Origin: a virus | IMG/VR virus record: IMGVR_UViG_3300045612_000195 | Coordinates: 1 to 37,872 of that record | DNA: 37,872 bases | Direction: 5' to 3' (one strand) | Part shown: positions 17,288-23,753 of the stretch, piece after piece | How the letters are laid out: every line of letters starts with the position of its first letter | Position numbering within the stretch: position 1 is the first letter of the stretch | Notes under the pieces: generated by a model | Told to the model about the DNA's origin: nothing | The model's database searches: none | What the model saw: only the letters and a program-made list of their open reading frames with translations | Made by a program: the position numbers and the translations under genes

Positions 17288-17492
17288 AAATTTTTTTAAA
17301 CAAGTTGGTGGAAAACATTATAAAAAGTATGCCATTCAACCATCGCAATATATAAATAAAAATAAATTATTTTTTGCAGAGGGTAATGTAGTAAAATATA
17401 TAACACGACATCAAGACAAAGGTAAGTTGGCTGATATTAAAAAAGCAATACATTATTGTGAAATGATTATTAAAAGAGATTACACAAAATGA
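17277..17492 (+). CDS. DUF3310 family protein
   Basis: 71 aa matching the DUF3310 pattern: GGKHYKK at the start, IQPSQYI, FAEGNVVKYITRH, and KKAIHYCEMII at the end. This small helical family is widespread in phages and often lies near nucleotide-metabolism or replication genes; its biochemical role is not settled. It overlaps the PolA start by 4 bp (ATGA). Confidence 0.85.
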   Translation: MTNKNFFKQVGGKHYKKYAIQPSQYINKNKLFFAEGNVVKYITRHQDKGKLADIKKAIHYCEMIIKRDYTK

Positions 17493-19351
17493 GTCATCAA
17501 ATAAATTTTGTATTTAAAGAATCCGATTGGACTCCCCCGACACACTTTCCTGATTTAAAAAATGCAAAAGAAATAGCAATAGACTTAGAAACAAAAGATC
17601 CAAACATAAAAGAAAAGGGATCTGGTTGGCCTACCATGGACGGAAACATTGTAGGCATAGGTGTGGCCACGGAAGGCTTTGTTGGTTATTACCCTATCAG
17701 TCATGAAGTTGGTTCCAACATGGATTACAAAATGGTAATGGATTGGGTTCAAGACATAGTAAGTGGTTCAGGTGATAAAATATTTCACAATTCATCATAC
17801 GATGTGGGTTGGTTAAGAGCGCACGGGATCAATATTAAAAATGGAAGAATAATTGATACTATGATAGCTGCAGCTATTGTAGACGAAAATAGATTTTCCT
17901 ATTCACTAAATTCTCTCGGCTTCGATTGGTTAGGCGAAACAAAATCTGAACAAGAGCTTAAAGAAGCAGCGGCCGATTGGGGTCTAGACGCTAAACAGGA
18001 GCTTTATAAACTACCAGCACAGTATGTAGGATTTTATGCCGAACAAGATGCATCATTAACTTTAAAACTTTGGCAATATTTAAAATTCAAAATTTACGAC
18101 AACTCTTTACAAACTATATTTGATTTAGAGACTAGACTTACGCCGATTCTAATTTCAATGAGAGCAAAAGGAATACGTGTAAATGTCATGCAGGCTGAAA
18201 AATTAAAGAAAGAATTTTTAGAAAAAGAAAAAACTTTATTACATCAAATTAACAAAGAATGCGGTTTGAATGTAGAAATTTGGGAGGCAAGAAGTATAGC
18301 AAAAGCTTTCGATAAATTAAAGATAGACTATCCAAGAACAGAGAAGACAAAAGAACCAAGCTTTACAGCAAATTGGCTATTAAATTGTTCTGCACCGATT
18401 GCAAAATACCTGCGAGAAGCAAGAGAAATAAACAAATTTACATCTACATTTATTGATTCAATTATAAAGTATCAACATAAAGGCAGAATTCACGCGGAAA
18501 TAAATCAATTAAAATCAGATTCAGGGGGCACAGTTTCTGGCAGATTATCCATGTCAAATCCAAACTTACAGCAAGTTCCAGCAAAAAATAAAGAGTTTGG
18601 ATCTAAAATTAGATCTATATTTAAACCTGATTTTAATTTACTATGGGGTTCATTCGACTATTCGCAACAGGAGCCAAGACTTGTGGCACACTATGCTTAC
18701 ACAGTTGGATTTAAGGGATCAGATCAATTAATAAAAGCTTATGAGAAAGACGACGCAGACTTCCATCAAACAGTCGCAGATATGGCGGGCATACCTAGAG
18801 GACAAGCGAAAACTATTAACTTGGGACTTTTTTATGGAATGGGTGCCAAAAAATTATCCGCTCAACTTGGAATCGGAGAAGAAGAAGCAAAAAAACTTTT
18901 GGAGAATTACAACAAGAAAGTTCCTTTCGTAAAACAATTAGCGTCAAAGTGTCAAGAATCAGCAGAAGCAAATGGGTCTATAAGAACAATTAGAGGAAGA
19001 CGTTGCAGATTTGATAAATGGGAAGTTGCAAGTTGGGGATTAAATAAATCAACAACTTATGATGATGCAGTTCAAAAGTATGGAATTAATAACATTAGAA
19101 GATCCGGTACATTTAAAGCTTTAAATAGACTCATTCAAGGTTCAGCTGCAGATCAAGTTAAACAAGCTATGATTGACTGTTATAATGCTGGATTTTTACC
19201 TATGTTGCAAATACATGACGAATTATGCTTTAGTGTAAGGGAAAGCAAAGATTCAGAAGAAATAAAAAAAATAATGGAAAGTTCTATTCCAGAATTAGTT
19301 GTGCCGTCTAAAGTCGATGTTACAATTGGAAAGGACTGGGGAGATGCATAA
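17489..19351 (+). CDS. polA: Family A DNA polymerase with 3'-5' exonuclease
   Basis: 620 aa, the replicative polymerase. Exonuclease domain: AIDLE (Asp32, Glu34), HNSSYDVGWL (Asp105), YAEQD (Tyr183, Asp187). Polymerase domain: GGTVSGRLSMSNPNLQQVP, motif A FDYSQQEPR (Asp390), motif B RGQAKTINLGLFYG and motif C HDE (576-578). No 5' nuclease domain is present. In motif B the residue equivalent to E. coli Phe762 is Leu445 (TTG at 18821-18823). In marine viral PolA surveys leucine at this position was associated with slower, more accurate enzymes and proposed temperate lifestyle. All catalytic residues are intact. Confidence 0.95.
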   Translation: MSHQINFVFKESDWTPPTHFPDLKNAKEIAIDLETKDPNIKEKGSGWPTMDGNIVGIGVATEGFVGYYPISHEVGSNMDYKMVMDWVQDIVSGSGDKIFHNSSYDVGWLRAHGINIKNGRIIDTMIAAAIVDENRFSYSLNSLGFDWLGETKSEQELKEAAADWGLDAKQELYKLPAQYVGFYAEQDASLTLKLWQYLKFKIYDNSLQTIFDLETRLTPILISMRAKGIRVNVMQAEKLKKEFLEKEKTLLHQINKECGLNVEIWEARSIAKAFDKLKIDYPRTEKTKEPSFTANWLLNCSAPIAKYLREAREINKFTSTFIDSIIKYQHKGRIHAEINQLKSDSGGTVSGRLSMSNPNLQQVPAKNKEFGSKIRSIFKPDFNLLWGSFDYSQQEPRLVAHYAYTVGFKGSDQLIKAYEKDDADFHQTVADMAGIPRGQAKTINLGLFYGMGAKKLSAQLGIGEEEAKKLLENYNKKVPFVKQLASKCQESAEANGSIRTIRGRRCRFDKWEVASWGLNKSTTYDDAVQKYGINNIRRSGTFKALNRLIQGSAADQVKQAMIDCYNAGFLPMLQIHDELCFSVRESKDSEEIKKIMESSIPELVVPSKVDVTIGKDWGDA

Positions 19352-19542
19352 TGGATTTAGAGGAAGTATATGTCAATTTAGGAATTTGTCCTCATTGTGG
19401 AACCCCGGTGCATTTTAGAAAAACAAAAGAAGAAAGTATTTTTGCTTGTCCGATTTGTTTAGAAAAATCTAGACAATATAAAAACGGTAAAGTTTTATTT
19501 ACAAAAATGAATTTAAATATTAAAGACGAAAGTATCCTTTAG
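19351..19542 (+). CDS. Zinc-ribbon protein, 63 aa
   Basis: Two knuckles, CPHC near residues 13-16 and CPIC near 33-36, separated by about 17 residues: a minimal zinc ribbon. Starts one base inside the PolA stop, so it is the last gene of the replication operon. It may bind DNA or a replication protein. Its stop codon forms part of a terminator stem. Confidence 0.65.
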   Translation: MDLEEVYVNLGICPHCGTPVHFRKTKEESIFACPICLEKSRQYKNGKVLFTKMNLNIKDESIL

Positions 19543-19566
19543 AATTTTAACTATTCTATTTTTTTT
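19540..19566 (+). terminator. Rho-independent terminator of the replication operon
   Basis: Stem TAGAAT/ATTCTA (6 bp) with a 7-base loop, followed by eight T (19559-19566). Short AT-rich stem but a good T-run. It lies exactly where the + strand operon meets the oppositely oriented small genes. Confidence 0.6.
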
Positions 19567-19572
19567 GTTGCC

Positions 19573-19782
19573 TTAACTAGAAATATCTGAGTATTCTCTT
19601 AATAATTCTTGTCTTGCAACAACATTGGCTAGATCTCTCATTGCTAGTCTTGTTTTTTTAAGTTCAAGATCTATCCACTTCATATCTGGTGTCTCGCAAC
19701 CATTATCAAGATAAGATTGGTTCCACTTGGATTCCAAGCTGATCTTTTTTAGTAACAGAGACTGTAACGTTTCTATCATCAT
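19573..19782 (-). CDS. Small helical protein, 69 aa
   Basis: Charged alpha-helical protein (IDLELKKTRLAMRDLANVVARQELLREY). The longest form overlaps the upstream minus gene by 77 bp; a TTG at 19737 would give 54 aa and a smaller overlap. No known family. Second gene of the short leftward unit from the promoter at 19998. Confidence 0.45.
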   Translation of the reverse strand: MMIETLQSLLLKKISLESKWNQSYLDNGCETPDMKWIDLELKKTRLAMRDLANVVARQELLREYSDISS

Positions 19783-19963
19783 TTATTTCTTCATAAGTTA
19801 TGAAAACTTTGGAAGGAGAATACATATTTTCATCTCTCCACGTTCCTCCGCCTTGCTTTAACCCATTTATGAAATTAACCTTAGCTTCATCATCGTTATG
19901 TGCTTTAACGTCTATTATTATACGTTGCCCTGCATAACGTGCAATGAAACGATATAATTTCAT
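19706..19963 (-). CDS. Small hypothetical protein, 85 aa
   Basis: Begins MKLYRFIARYAGQRIIIDVKA, a beta-hairpin-like start followed by a DDEAKVNFINGL helix, suggesting a small alpha/beta domain; no family recognised. There is no Shine-Dalgarno sequence before ATG 19963. The predicted -10 ends only seven bases upstream, so the message may be leaderless. Confidence 0.55.
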   Translation of the reverse strand: MKLYRFIARYAGQRIIIDVKAHNDDEAKVNFINGLKQGGGTWRDENMYSPSKVFITYEEINDDRNVTVSVTKKDQLGIQVEPILS

Positions 19964-19969
19964 GAGGTA

Positions 19970-19998
19970 TTAGTAGATATTATGGGATAGTTTGTCAA
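19970..19998 (-). promoter_or_regulatory. Leftward promoter with ATCCCAT motif
   Basis: On the minus strand: TTGACA (19998-19993), 17-bp spacer, TACTAA (19975-19970). The spacer contains TATCCCAT, the reverse of ATGGGATA at 19982-19989. The same motif occurs at four other promoters in the window, so it is a candidate operator. Confidence 0.5.
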
Positions 19999-20026
19999 TA
20001 TCCTTAATATTTAGTTGTTTTTTTAC

Positions 20027-20063
20027 TTGACATTATCTTCTTAATTTATATATTCATGGGATA
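20027..20063 (+). promoter_or_regulatory. Rightward promoter with ATGGGATA motif
   Basis: TTGACA (20027-20032), 16-bp spacer, TATATT (20049-20054). ATGGGATA (20056-20063) overlaps the probable start point and the gene's ATG. An inverted repeat ATTCAT-GGGAT-ATGAAT spans the start codon. A bound protein here would block both transcription and translation starts. Confidence 0.55.
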
Positions 20064-20284
20064 TGAATGTAACTACTGAATTTAAGTTAGATACAAGGGA
20101 ATTAATTAAACTTAATCCATTGAGTATTGAGTCTTTTTCTGTAGAATTTAATAATAAAGAAAAAACAATTTCAATGTTTGTGAACCACAGAAAAGTTTCA
20201 ATGACTTTTGATACGACAATTGAAAAATTTAATGAATTATTAGATCAAACAAATAAAATAATTAATTTATGGAAAATGCAATGA
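20063..20284 (+). CDS. Small hypothetical protein, 73 aa
   Basis: Beta-rich N-terminal half (SIESFSVEFNNKEKTISMFV) and a C-terminal helix. No family recognised. First gene of the long rightward unit of tiny genes; there is no clear RBS and the message is probably leaderless. The stop overlaps the next ATG as ATGA. Confidence 0.55.
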   Translation: MNVTTEFKLDTRELIKLNPLSIESFSVEFNNKEKTISMFVNHRKVSMTFDTTIEKFNELLDQTNKIINLWKMQ

Positions 20285-20553
20285 AAAGAATTCCTAGAAA
20301 ACCTGGACAACCAGCTAAATCAAAAAAACACTCAGATTTGTACACAGATGAAAATCCCAAAGGGACAATTAGGGGATTAAAATTTGCAACTTTAGCGGAC
20401 GCTAAAAAAAGCGTATCTAAAATAAAAAATAGTGGTAAAACACATGCACATAAAATACAAGCGGCTATCGCCATGGAACAAAGAGCAAGAGTTATGGGTA
20501 AAACTTCAGCAGCAAGTGTTTATAGAAAATTTATTAATTCAATAAAAAAATAA
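20281..20553 (+). CDS. Small basic DNA-binding-like protein, 90 aa
   Basis: Contains KKHSDLYTDENPKGTIRGL, ADAKKSVSKI and HKIQAAIAMEQRARVMGK. I recall this conserved small family from marine phages and from large DNA viruses of algae (possibly DUF5872; name not verified). Highly basic, so nucleic acid binding is plausible. ATG 20281, coupled as ATGA, is preferred over an in-frame ATG at 20269. Confidence 0.6.
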   Translation: MKRIPRKPGQPAKSKKHSDLYTDENPKGTIRGLKFATLADAKKSVSKIKNSGKTHAHKIQAAIAMEQRARVMGKTSAASVYRKFINSIKK

Positions 20554-20759
20554 TGGCTAAAGATTGGTTTGAGTATTTAAAAGAAGTACAAGACATAGCT
20601 AAAGCTGTGCCTAAAAATGATTTGTCAGATAGCGTGTTTTATAAAGCATGTAAAGAAAAACTTTGTAATTTAAAATTACAGTTAAACGACACAGGATATG
20701 TTTTAATAGACAGTGATATTGCAGATCATATAATTAAACAATACCAAGGTGTTAAATGA
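20553..20759 (+). CDS. Small hypothetical protein, 68 aa
   Basis: Helical, mixed charge, two cysteines (ACKEKLCNL). No known domain. It shares a base with the previous stop and overlaps the next ORF by ATGA, so it is embedded in a coupled operon. Confidence 0.5.
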   Translation: MAKDWFEYLKEVQDIAKAVPKNDLSDSVFYKACKEKLCNLKLQLNDTGYVLIDSDIADHIIKQYQGVK

Positions 20760-20854
20760 TTTTATTTTTATTTGTTACATTAATTTTGTTTTACACATTG
20801 TTACCAAGATTTAGTTTACTGGTAACGTGTTTTGTATTGTGGAGTTTCTTATGA
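20756..20854 (+). CDS. Tiny membrane peptide, 32 aa
   Basis: One hydrophobic span covers most of the peptide (MILFLFVTLILFYTLLPRF, then SLLVTCFVLWSFL). ATGA overlaps at both ends couple it to its neighbours. No family name. Perfect overlap on both sides is the main evidence that it is a gene. Confidence 0.5.
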   Translation: MILFLFVTLILFYTLLPRFSLLVTCFVLWSFL

Positions 20855-21084
20855 AAAAAATAGTAGTTGATAAAAACCATCCTTTATATAAATGGATTGA
20901 AATGTTAACGAAAAAATATGACTGCAATAGTTTAATTGCAGAACATGTTTATTGTAATGGGAAAAAACCTAAAAATGAAAAAGAAGCTCAAAAAAGAGTT
21001 TTAAACTTTTTTGTAGCATTAGGACAAAAATATAATTATACTCCAGAACAAGCAATTTTAGATATTAGGGGGTTTAGACATTGA
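20851..21084 (+). CDS. Small hypothetical protein, 77 aa
   Basis: Starts at ATG 20851 inside the stop of the preceding peptide. The frame extends 24 bases upstream to another ATG, but the ATGA overlap favours 20851. Helical, with DKNHPLYKWIEMLTKKYDC and QKRVLNFFVALGQKY. No family recognised. Confidence 0.5.
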   Translation: MKKIVVDKNHPLYKWIEMLTKKYDCNSLIAEHVYCNGKKPKNEKEAQKRVLNFFVALGQKYNYTPEQAILDIRGFRH

Positions 21085-21085
21085 T

Positions 21086-21193
21086 ATGAAGAAAAGTAAA
21101 CAACCTGCATGGTTAAAAAAAGGAATAGCAATGTATAAAAAAAAATATGATGTATTTGGTAATCTAAGAAAGAAAAAAAATGGTATTAACTGA
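21086..21193 (+). CDS. Tiny basic peptide, 35 aa
   Basis: Lys-rich (MKKSKQPAWLKKGIAMYKKK...). Follows the previous stop by one base and overlaps the next ORF by 14 bp. No domain. Kept because it continues the unbroken chain of coupled ORFs. Confidence 0.35.
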   Translation: MKKSKQPAWLKKGIAMYKKKYDVFGNLRKKKNGIN

Positions 21194-21257
21194 TTTTGTT
21201 ATTTTATCAACTTTAGTAGTTACTATAATTATAGCCATAAAAATTTATAGGGATTAA
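21180..21257 (+). CDS. Tiny membrane peptide, 25 aa
   Basis: MVLTDFVILSTLVVTIIIAI followed by KIYRD: one transmembrane helix with a basic C-terminal end, as in membrane-anchored phage peptides. Overlaps the basic peptide gene; the next ORF begins one base after its stop. Confidence 0.4.
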   Translation: MVLTDFVILSTLVVTIIIAIKIYRD

Positions 21258-21258
21258 T

Positions 21259-21351
21259 ATGAAATTAAATAATTTTGAGCCTTACCCTTGGTTATTGTTC
21301 ATCATAATTTGTTGGTTATTAATGATCTTAACAATTGTTCTATACACATGA
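21259..21351 (+). CDS. Tiny membrane peptide, 30 aa
   Basis: A polar N-terminus (MKLNNFEPYP) precedes one hydrophobic span (WLLFIIICWLLMILTIVLY). ATGA overlap with the next gene. Third single-helix peptide within 600 bp. Confidence 0.45.
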   Translation: MKLNNFEPYPWLLFIIICWLLMILTIVLYT

Positions 21352-21533
21352 AATATATTAAAAGAATAATTAATAATTTTTTATTATACACGTCTAGAAA
21401 ATATTATATGGACAATCACCCAGATGGCAAAAGTTACCCGCCATTAAAAAATCGATTAAGAATTTTTTGGAAACTGCGTAACGAACCCACAATCGAGGAA
21501 CGTTGGGCAATGATACGAGATTTTAAAATATGA
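21348..21533 (+). CDS. Small hypothetical protein, 61 aa
   Basis: ATG 21348 overlaps the previous stop and is preferred over an in-frame ATG at 21288. Contains YYMDNHPDGKSYPPLKNRL and a C-terminal EERWAMIRDF helix. Not recognised. The stop overlaps the lipoprotein ATG (ATGA). Confidence 0.5.
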   Translation: MKYIKRIINNFLLYTSRKYYMDNHPDGKSYPPLKNRLRIFWKLRNEPTIEERWAMIRDFKI

Positions 21534-21679
21534 AAATAATTTTAATATCTATACTATTATTATTAATTGGATGTATGGGTCCCACTTTATTTACAGTAAA
21601 TGGATTTAAAATAACTGCAAGTGATGTAATAACAATGCCTCATAAAATTGAAACATTAATAAATAAAAGAGAAAAATAA
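21530..21679 (+). CDS. Short lipoprotein, 49 aa
   Basis: Classical lipoprotein signal: MKIILISILLLLIGC, with lipobox LIGC and acylated Cys15, then a 34-residue mature part. Predicted to be lipid-anchored after signal peptidase II processing. Size and neighbours (membrane peptides) would suit an Rz1-like outer-membrane spanin subunit or a superinfection-exclusion lipoprotein. The mature part is not proline-rich, which argues somewhat against Rz1. The next gene starts immediately after the stop. Confidence 0.65.
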   Translation: MKIILISILLLLIGCMGPTLFTVNGFKITASDVITMPHKIETLINKREK

Positions 21680-21895
21680 ATGGACATAAAAAACTGGAAG
21701 TCAGTTGCGGTTAGAAAATCAAGCTATGATAAATTATTAGCGCTTTGCGATAAAGAGTATCGTAACCCTGCAGCTTTTATAGCTTTATTAGTTGATAAAG
21801 AAATAGAAAGACGTGCAAATTTAAAAAAAATGAGTCCAGAGGCCTACCTTGAAAAAATCTTTAAGGAACATAAAAATGGCCAAAAATCAAAATAA
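21680..21895 (+). CDS. Ribbon-helix-helix-like protein, 71 aa
   Basis: The order strand (WKSVAVRKSSY), helix (DKLLALCDKEY), turn (RNPAA), helix (FIALLVDKEIERRA) matches RHH/CopG-like DNA-binding domains, with a basic C-terminal extension. RHH proteins bind short palindromes as dimers, so it is a candidate for the operators found at 26.0-28.6 kb or for the ATGGGAT motif. The fold is assigned by pattern only. Confidence 0.55.
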   Translation: MDIKNWKSVAVRKSSYDKLLALCDKEYRNPAAFIALLVDKEIERRANLKKMSPEAYLEKIFKEHKNGQKSK

Positions 21896-22061
21896 TTGCA
21901 CAGTTTGTAAGGGTAATAATTATATTAAAAAACAAGGTTTTTATCCTTCAATTTTTTTCTTGTACAAGGACTTAAATAACTTTATAAATTGCCCCAAGTG
22001 TACATCACACCTAGACTCACGGAAAACGACTCAAGAAACACGAATCACGGACAATGCTTGA
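21876..22061 (+). CDS. Zinc-ribbon protein, 61 aa
   Basis: CTVC near residue 8 and CPKC near residue 39 make a probable zinc-binding pair. ATG 21876 follows AAGGAA at suitable spacing; an upstream in-frame ATG at 21849 would enlarge the overlap. The stop overlaps the next peptide's start region. Confidence 0.55.
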   Translation: MAKNQNNCTVCKGNNYIKKQGFYPSIFFLYKDLNNFINCPKCTSHLDSRKTTQETRITDNA

Positions 22062-22143
22062 ACTGCTAGTTGGTTTACATTGGATTGAGATAATATTTGT
22101 TTTTGTGTCTTTAATTCTAATAATCTGCTGGCACAACAAATGA
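22054..22143 (+). CDS. Tiny membrane peptide, 29 aa
   Basis: MLELLVGLHWIEIIFVFVSL then ILIICWHNK: a single transmembrane span with a polar end. It overlaps the zinc ribbon by 8 bp. Fourth such peptide in the 20.7-22.2 kb cluster. Confidence 0.4.
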   Translation: MLELLVGLHWIEIIFVFVSLILIICWHNK

Positions 22144-22149
22144 AAACTT

Positions 22150-22368
22150 GTGAACAAGACAGAATTTGGAAAAACATTAGCGATTATCGCATCTCGCACA
22201 ACGAGAGAAGAGTATAGAAAAATATCGTCTGTACTATTCGGTCTCTATTGTGGCACCACTTTTGGCTTTAGTGATAGTACATTAGGATTTAAATCCTATC
22301 TTGATGAAGTTTATAAACGAACCAATAAGGATCGTTTGGCTATGCGTGGCCTACGTGTAGTAAAGTGA
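22150..22368 (+). CDS. Small hypothetical protein, 72 aa
   Basis: GTG start. Sequence such as FGKTLAIIASRTTREEYRKI and DRLAMRGLRVV is helical and basic. No family recognised. Its stop lies directly against a 16-bp RNA stem. Confidence 0.5.
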   Translation: MNKTEFGKTLAIIASRTTREEYRKISSVLFGLYCGTTFGFSDSTLGFKSYLDEVYKRTNKDRLAMRGLRVVK

Positions 22369-22431
22369 TTTGGATGAAGGTCGGTTTGATCTCGTTAAAG
22401 AGCTACCATACCTAGCCGGCCTTCGTCTAAA
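22369..22431 (+). ncRNA. Long intergenic RNA hairpin (16-bp stem)
   Basis: 5' arm TTTGGATGAAGGTCGG (22369-22384) pairs with CCGGCCTTCGTCTAAA (22416-22431) over 16 uninterrupted pairs, three of them G-U. The 31-base loop contains CTC-GTTAAA-GAG, a possible inner stem. There is no T-run after it, so it is not a standard terminator. The next gene starts 10 bases downstream, so it may control translation or mRNA processing. G-U pairs retained in a long stem suggest selection at RNA level. Confidence 0.55.
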
Positions 22432-22440
22432 TGAACTACA

Positions 22441-22788
22441 ATGCAGGAGCTAAAAACAGAAATTTACGAAGACGAAGTCTTACCAGAAACAAAACTTTGG
22501 AGAGCAGTAATTCAACGAGCATTCGAGGATGTTATTTATCCCGGAATGGAACGATCGTTAATTATGTTTAAATATCAAGCTCACTTGTGGTTTATAAATA
22601 ATAGTGAAAACTTTAAGATCATTTGTAACTTAGCAGATTTAAACGATAAAACAGTTAGAGAAAAATATCTTAAAATGGTCGACAACGAACAAATTTATTT
22701 CACTAAAGAACAAATTAATTACATTAACTGGCGAAAAAAATACAATGAACGAAGAAACATTGACAACGGCACAGGAAACTTCTTATAA
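22441..22788 (+). CDS. Conserved phage hypothetical protein, 115 aa
   Basis: Helical protein with LWRAVIQRAFEDV, AHLWFINNSENFKIICNLA and DKTVREKYLKM. This WRAVI...W...F..IC..A...VR arrangement recurs in small proteins of marine phages; I know no functional name. The start is only 10 bases from the upstream hairpin. The last 44 bp overlap the HNH endonuclease gene in another frame. Confidence 0.6.
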   Translation: MQELKTEIYEDEVLPETKLWRAVIQRAFEDVIYPGMERSLIMFKYQAHLWFINNSENFKIICNLADLNDKTVREKYLKMVDNEQIYFTKEQINYINWRKKYNERRNIDNGTGNFL

Positions 22789-23275
22789 AAATTGTCCAAA
22801 ATGCAAACAAAAAAAATTATCAACACTTTTTTATAAAAGAGGTGATCGAGAAACCCTTGATTCTTGGTGTAAGGATTGTAAAAATAAGGAACAAAAACAA
22901 AGATGGTCTTTGAATTCAATTGCTTTTGTAAGACGAACTTATCAAGGATTAAATAGACAACGTAAAAATTCAAAAAGAGCCGAATGTTTAATTTCATTAA
23001 GTGAGTTTTTAGATGTTTGGCAAGAACAATATCAAAAATTTGGAATGCGGTGTCCGTACTCTGGAATTGAAATGACGCACACGTTAGGTGTTGGTAAAAC
23101 TTTATATAATATTTCTATTGATCGGATTGATAGTACAAAACCCTACATAGATGGTAACCTTGTATTTTGCTGTGCTATTATTAATAGCATGAAAAATAAT
23201 TTGAATTTGAAAGATTTTATAATGATTTGTAAGCTCATTGCTAAAAATAATATGATTGAGCATTTAACCACTTGA
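22745..23275 (+). CDS. HNH endonuclease
   Basis: 176 aa. N-terminal zinc site CPKC...CKDC (residues 17-45), then a DNA-binding helical segment, then an HNH-type core: CPYSGIEM, ISIDRIDSTKPYIDGNLVFC and NSMKNNL. The DRID...Y..GNLV.C pattern is typical of phage-encoded free-standing (homing-type) HNH nucleases. Could be selfish or part of phage DNA processing. The gene overlaps its upstream neighbour by 44 bp, as if added to an existing operon. Confidence 0.8.
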   Translation: MNEETLTTAQETSYKNCPKCKQKKLSTLFYKRGDRETLDSWCKDCKNKEQKQRWSLNSIAFVRRTYQGLNRQRKNSKRAECLISLSEFLDVWQEQYQKFGMRCPYSGIEMTHTLGVGKTLYNISIDRIDSTKPYIDGNLVFCCAIINSMKNNLNLKDFIMICKLIAKNNMIEHLTT

Positions 23276-23300
23276 ATTTTGTTGCACTGCAACATATATA
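23272..23300 (+). promoter_or_regulatory. Promoter with TGTTGCA-C-TGCAACA operator
   Basis: TTGAAT (23272-23277), 17-bp spacer, TATATA (23295-23300). The spacer is filled by a perfect 7-bp inverted repeat, TGTTGCACTGCAACA (23280-23294). It contains TGC-N3-GCA, the core recognised by PhaR-type repressors of phasin genes in alphaproteobacteria. Confidence 0.55.
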
Positions 23301-23322
23301 TTTAGAAAACAGGAGAAATAAC

Positions 23323-23448
23323 ATGGAAAAACTATTTATAATACCTTCTTATAGTGATGTTAAAGCATTTTGGAGCAATTATTTTAATAATATTCAAAAG
23401 TTTTACACAGATGCTGCAGAAGATTTATTTAAAACATTTAAAAAATAA
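23323..23448 (+). CDS. Small helical protein, 41 aa, possibly phasin-like
   Basis: A strong AGGAG precedes ATG 23323. The peptide is a single amphipathic helix rich in Phe/Tyr (YSDVKAFWSNYFNNIQKFY). Its composition resembles a minimal phasin helix, and its promoter carries a PhaR-like box, but the family call is inference. It is a single-gene unit with its own promoter. Confidence 0.55.
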   Translation: MEKLFIIPSYSDVKAFWSNYFNNIQKFYTDAAEDLFKTFKK

Positions 23449-23466
23449 ATATTTTTAATTTTCATA

Positions 23467-23502
23467 GTCTATTGAGCATTTATCGTCTACTGAGCATACA
23501 TC
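23467..23502 (+). repeat. 18-bp tandem repeat, two copies
   Basis: Two adjacent 18-base units sharing GTCTAYTGAGCAT (23467-23484 and 23485-23502), 15 of 18 positions identical. They lie between the 41-aa gene and the promoter of the acidic pair and may be regulator-binding sites. Confidence 0.5.
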
Positions 23503-23529
23503 GCGAAAATTAAGGCTTTTACGGGGCTT

Positions 23530-23568
23530 TATCCCATATAATTTTTTGTATATTTGGCCTCGTGGAGG
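23530..23568 (+). promoter_or_regulatory. Promoter region of the acidic gene pair
   Basis: A consensus -10 TATAAT lies at 23537-23542 and overlaps TATCCCATA (23530-23538), the motif also seen at four other promoters. No good -35 is visible at 17 bp. GGAGG at 23564-23568 supports the TTG start at 23575. Confidence 0.4.
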
Positions 23569-23574
23569 TAGATT

Positions 23575-23730
23575 TTGGGAAAGAAAAAAAAAGAAACAAT
23601 CCAAGACATTATCGACAGAATTGAAGATGATTTAATTGCTTTACGAGATAAGGTAATAGAGCTCGAAAATGATGTTGAAAATGACGAGGATGAAGATAAG
23701 AACCAAGACGAAGACGAAGACGAAGAGTAA
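23575..23730 (+). CDS. Acidic coiled-coil protein, 51 aa (copy 1)
   Basis: TTG start with GGAGG six bases upstream. A basic head (GKKKK) is followed by a heptad-like helix (IIDRIEDDLIALRDKVIELE) and a C-terminal tail almost entirely Asp/Glu. Same length and layout as the next gene, so the two are probably paralogues. Such tails mimic DNA or bind basic proteins; no function is assigned. Confidence 0.6.
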   Translation: MGKKKKETIQDIIDRIEDDLIALRDKVIELENDVENDEDEDKNQDEDEDEE

Positions 23731-23753
23731 AATAAAAAAAATAGGAGAATACA

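Noticed and set aside
17489-19351. Split or DnaJ-containing PolA as in some marine phages
   Set aside because: The reading frame is continuous with exonuclease and polymerase motifs in normal order and no inserted domain.
22140-22217. 25-codon ORF MKTCEQDRIW...
   Set aside because: Overlaps the GTG-started 72-aa gene from its start, no RBS, no domain; probably a shadow.
22431-22571. 46-codon ORF starting MNYNAG
   Set aside because: It overlaps the well-formed 115-aa gene in another frame, and its composition looks like a frame shadow.
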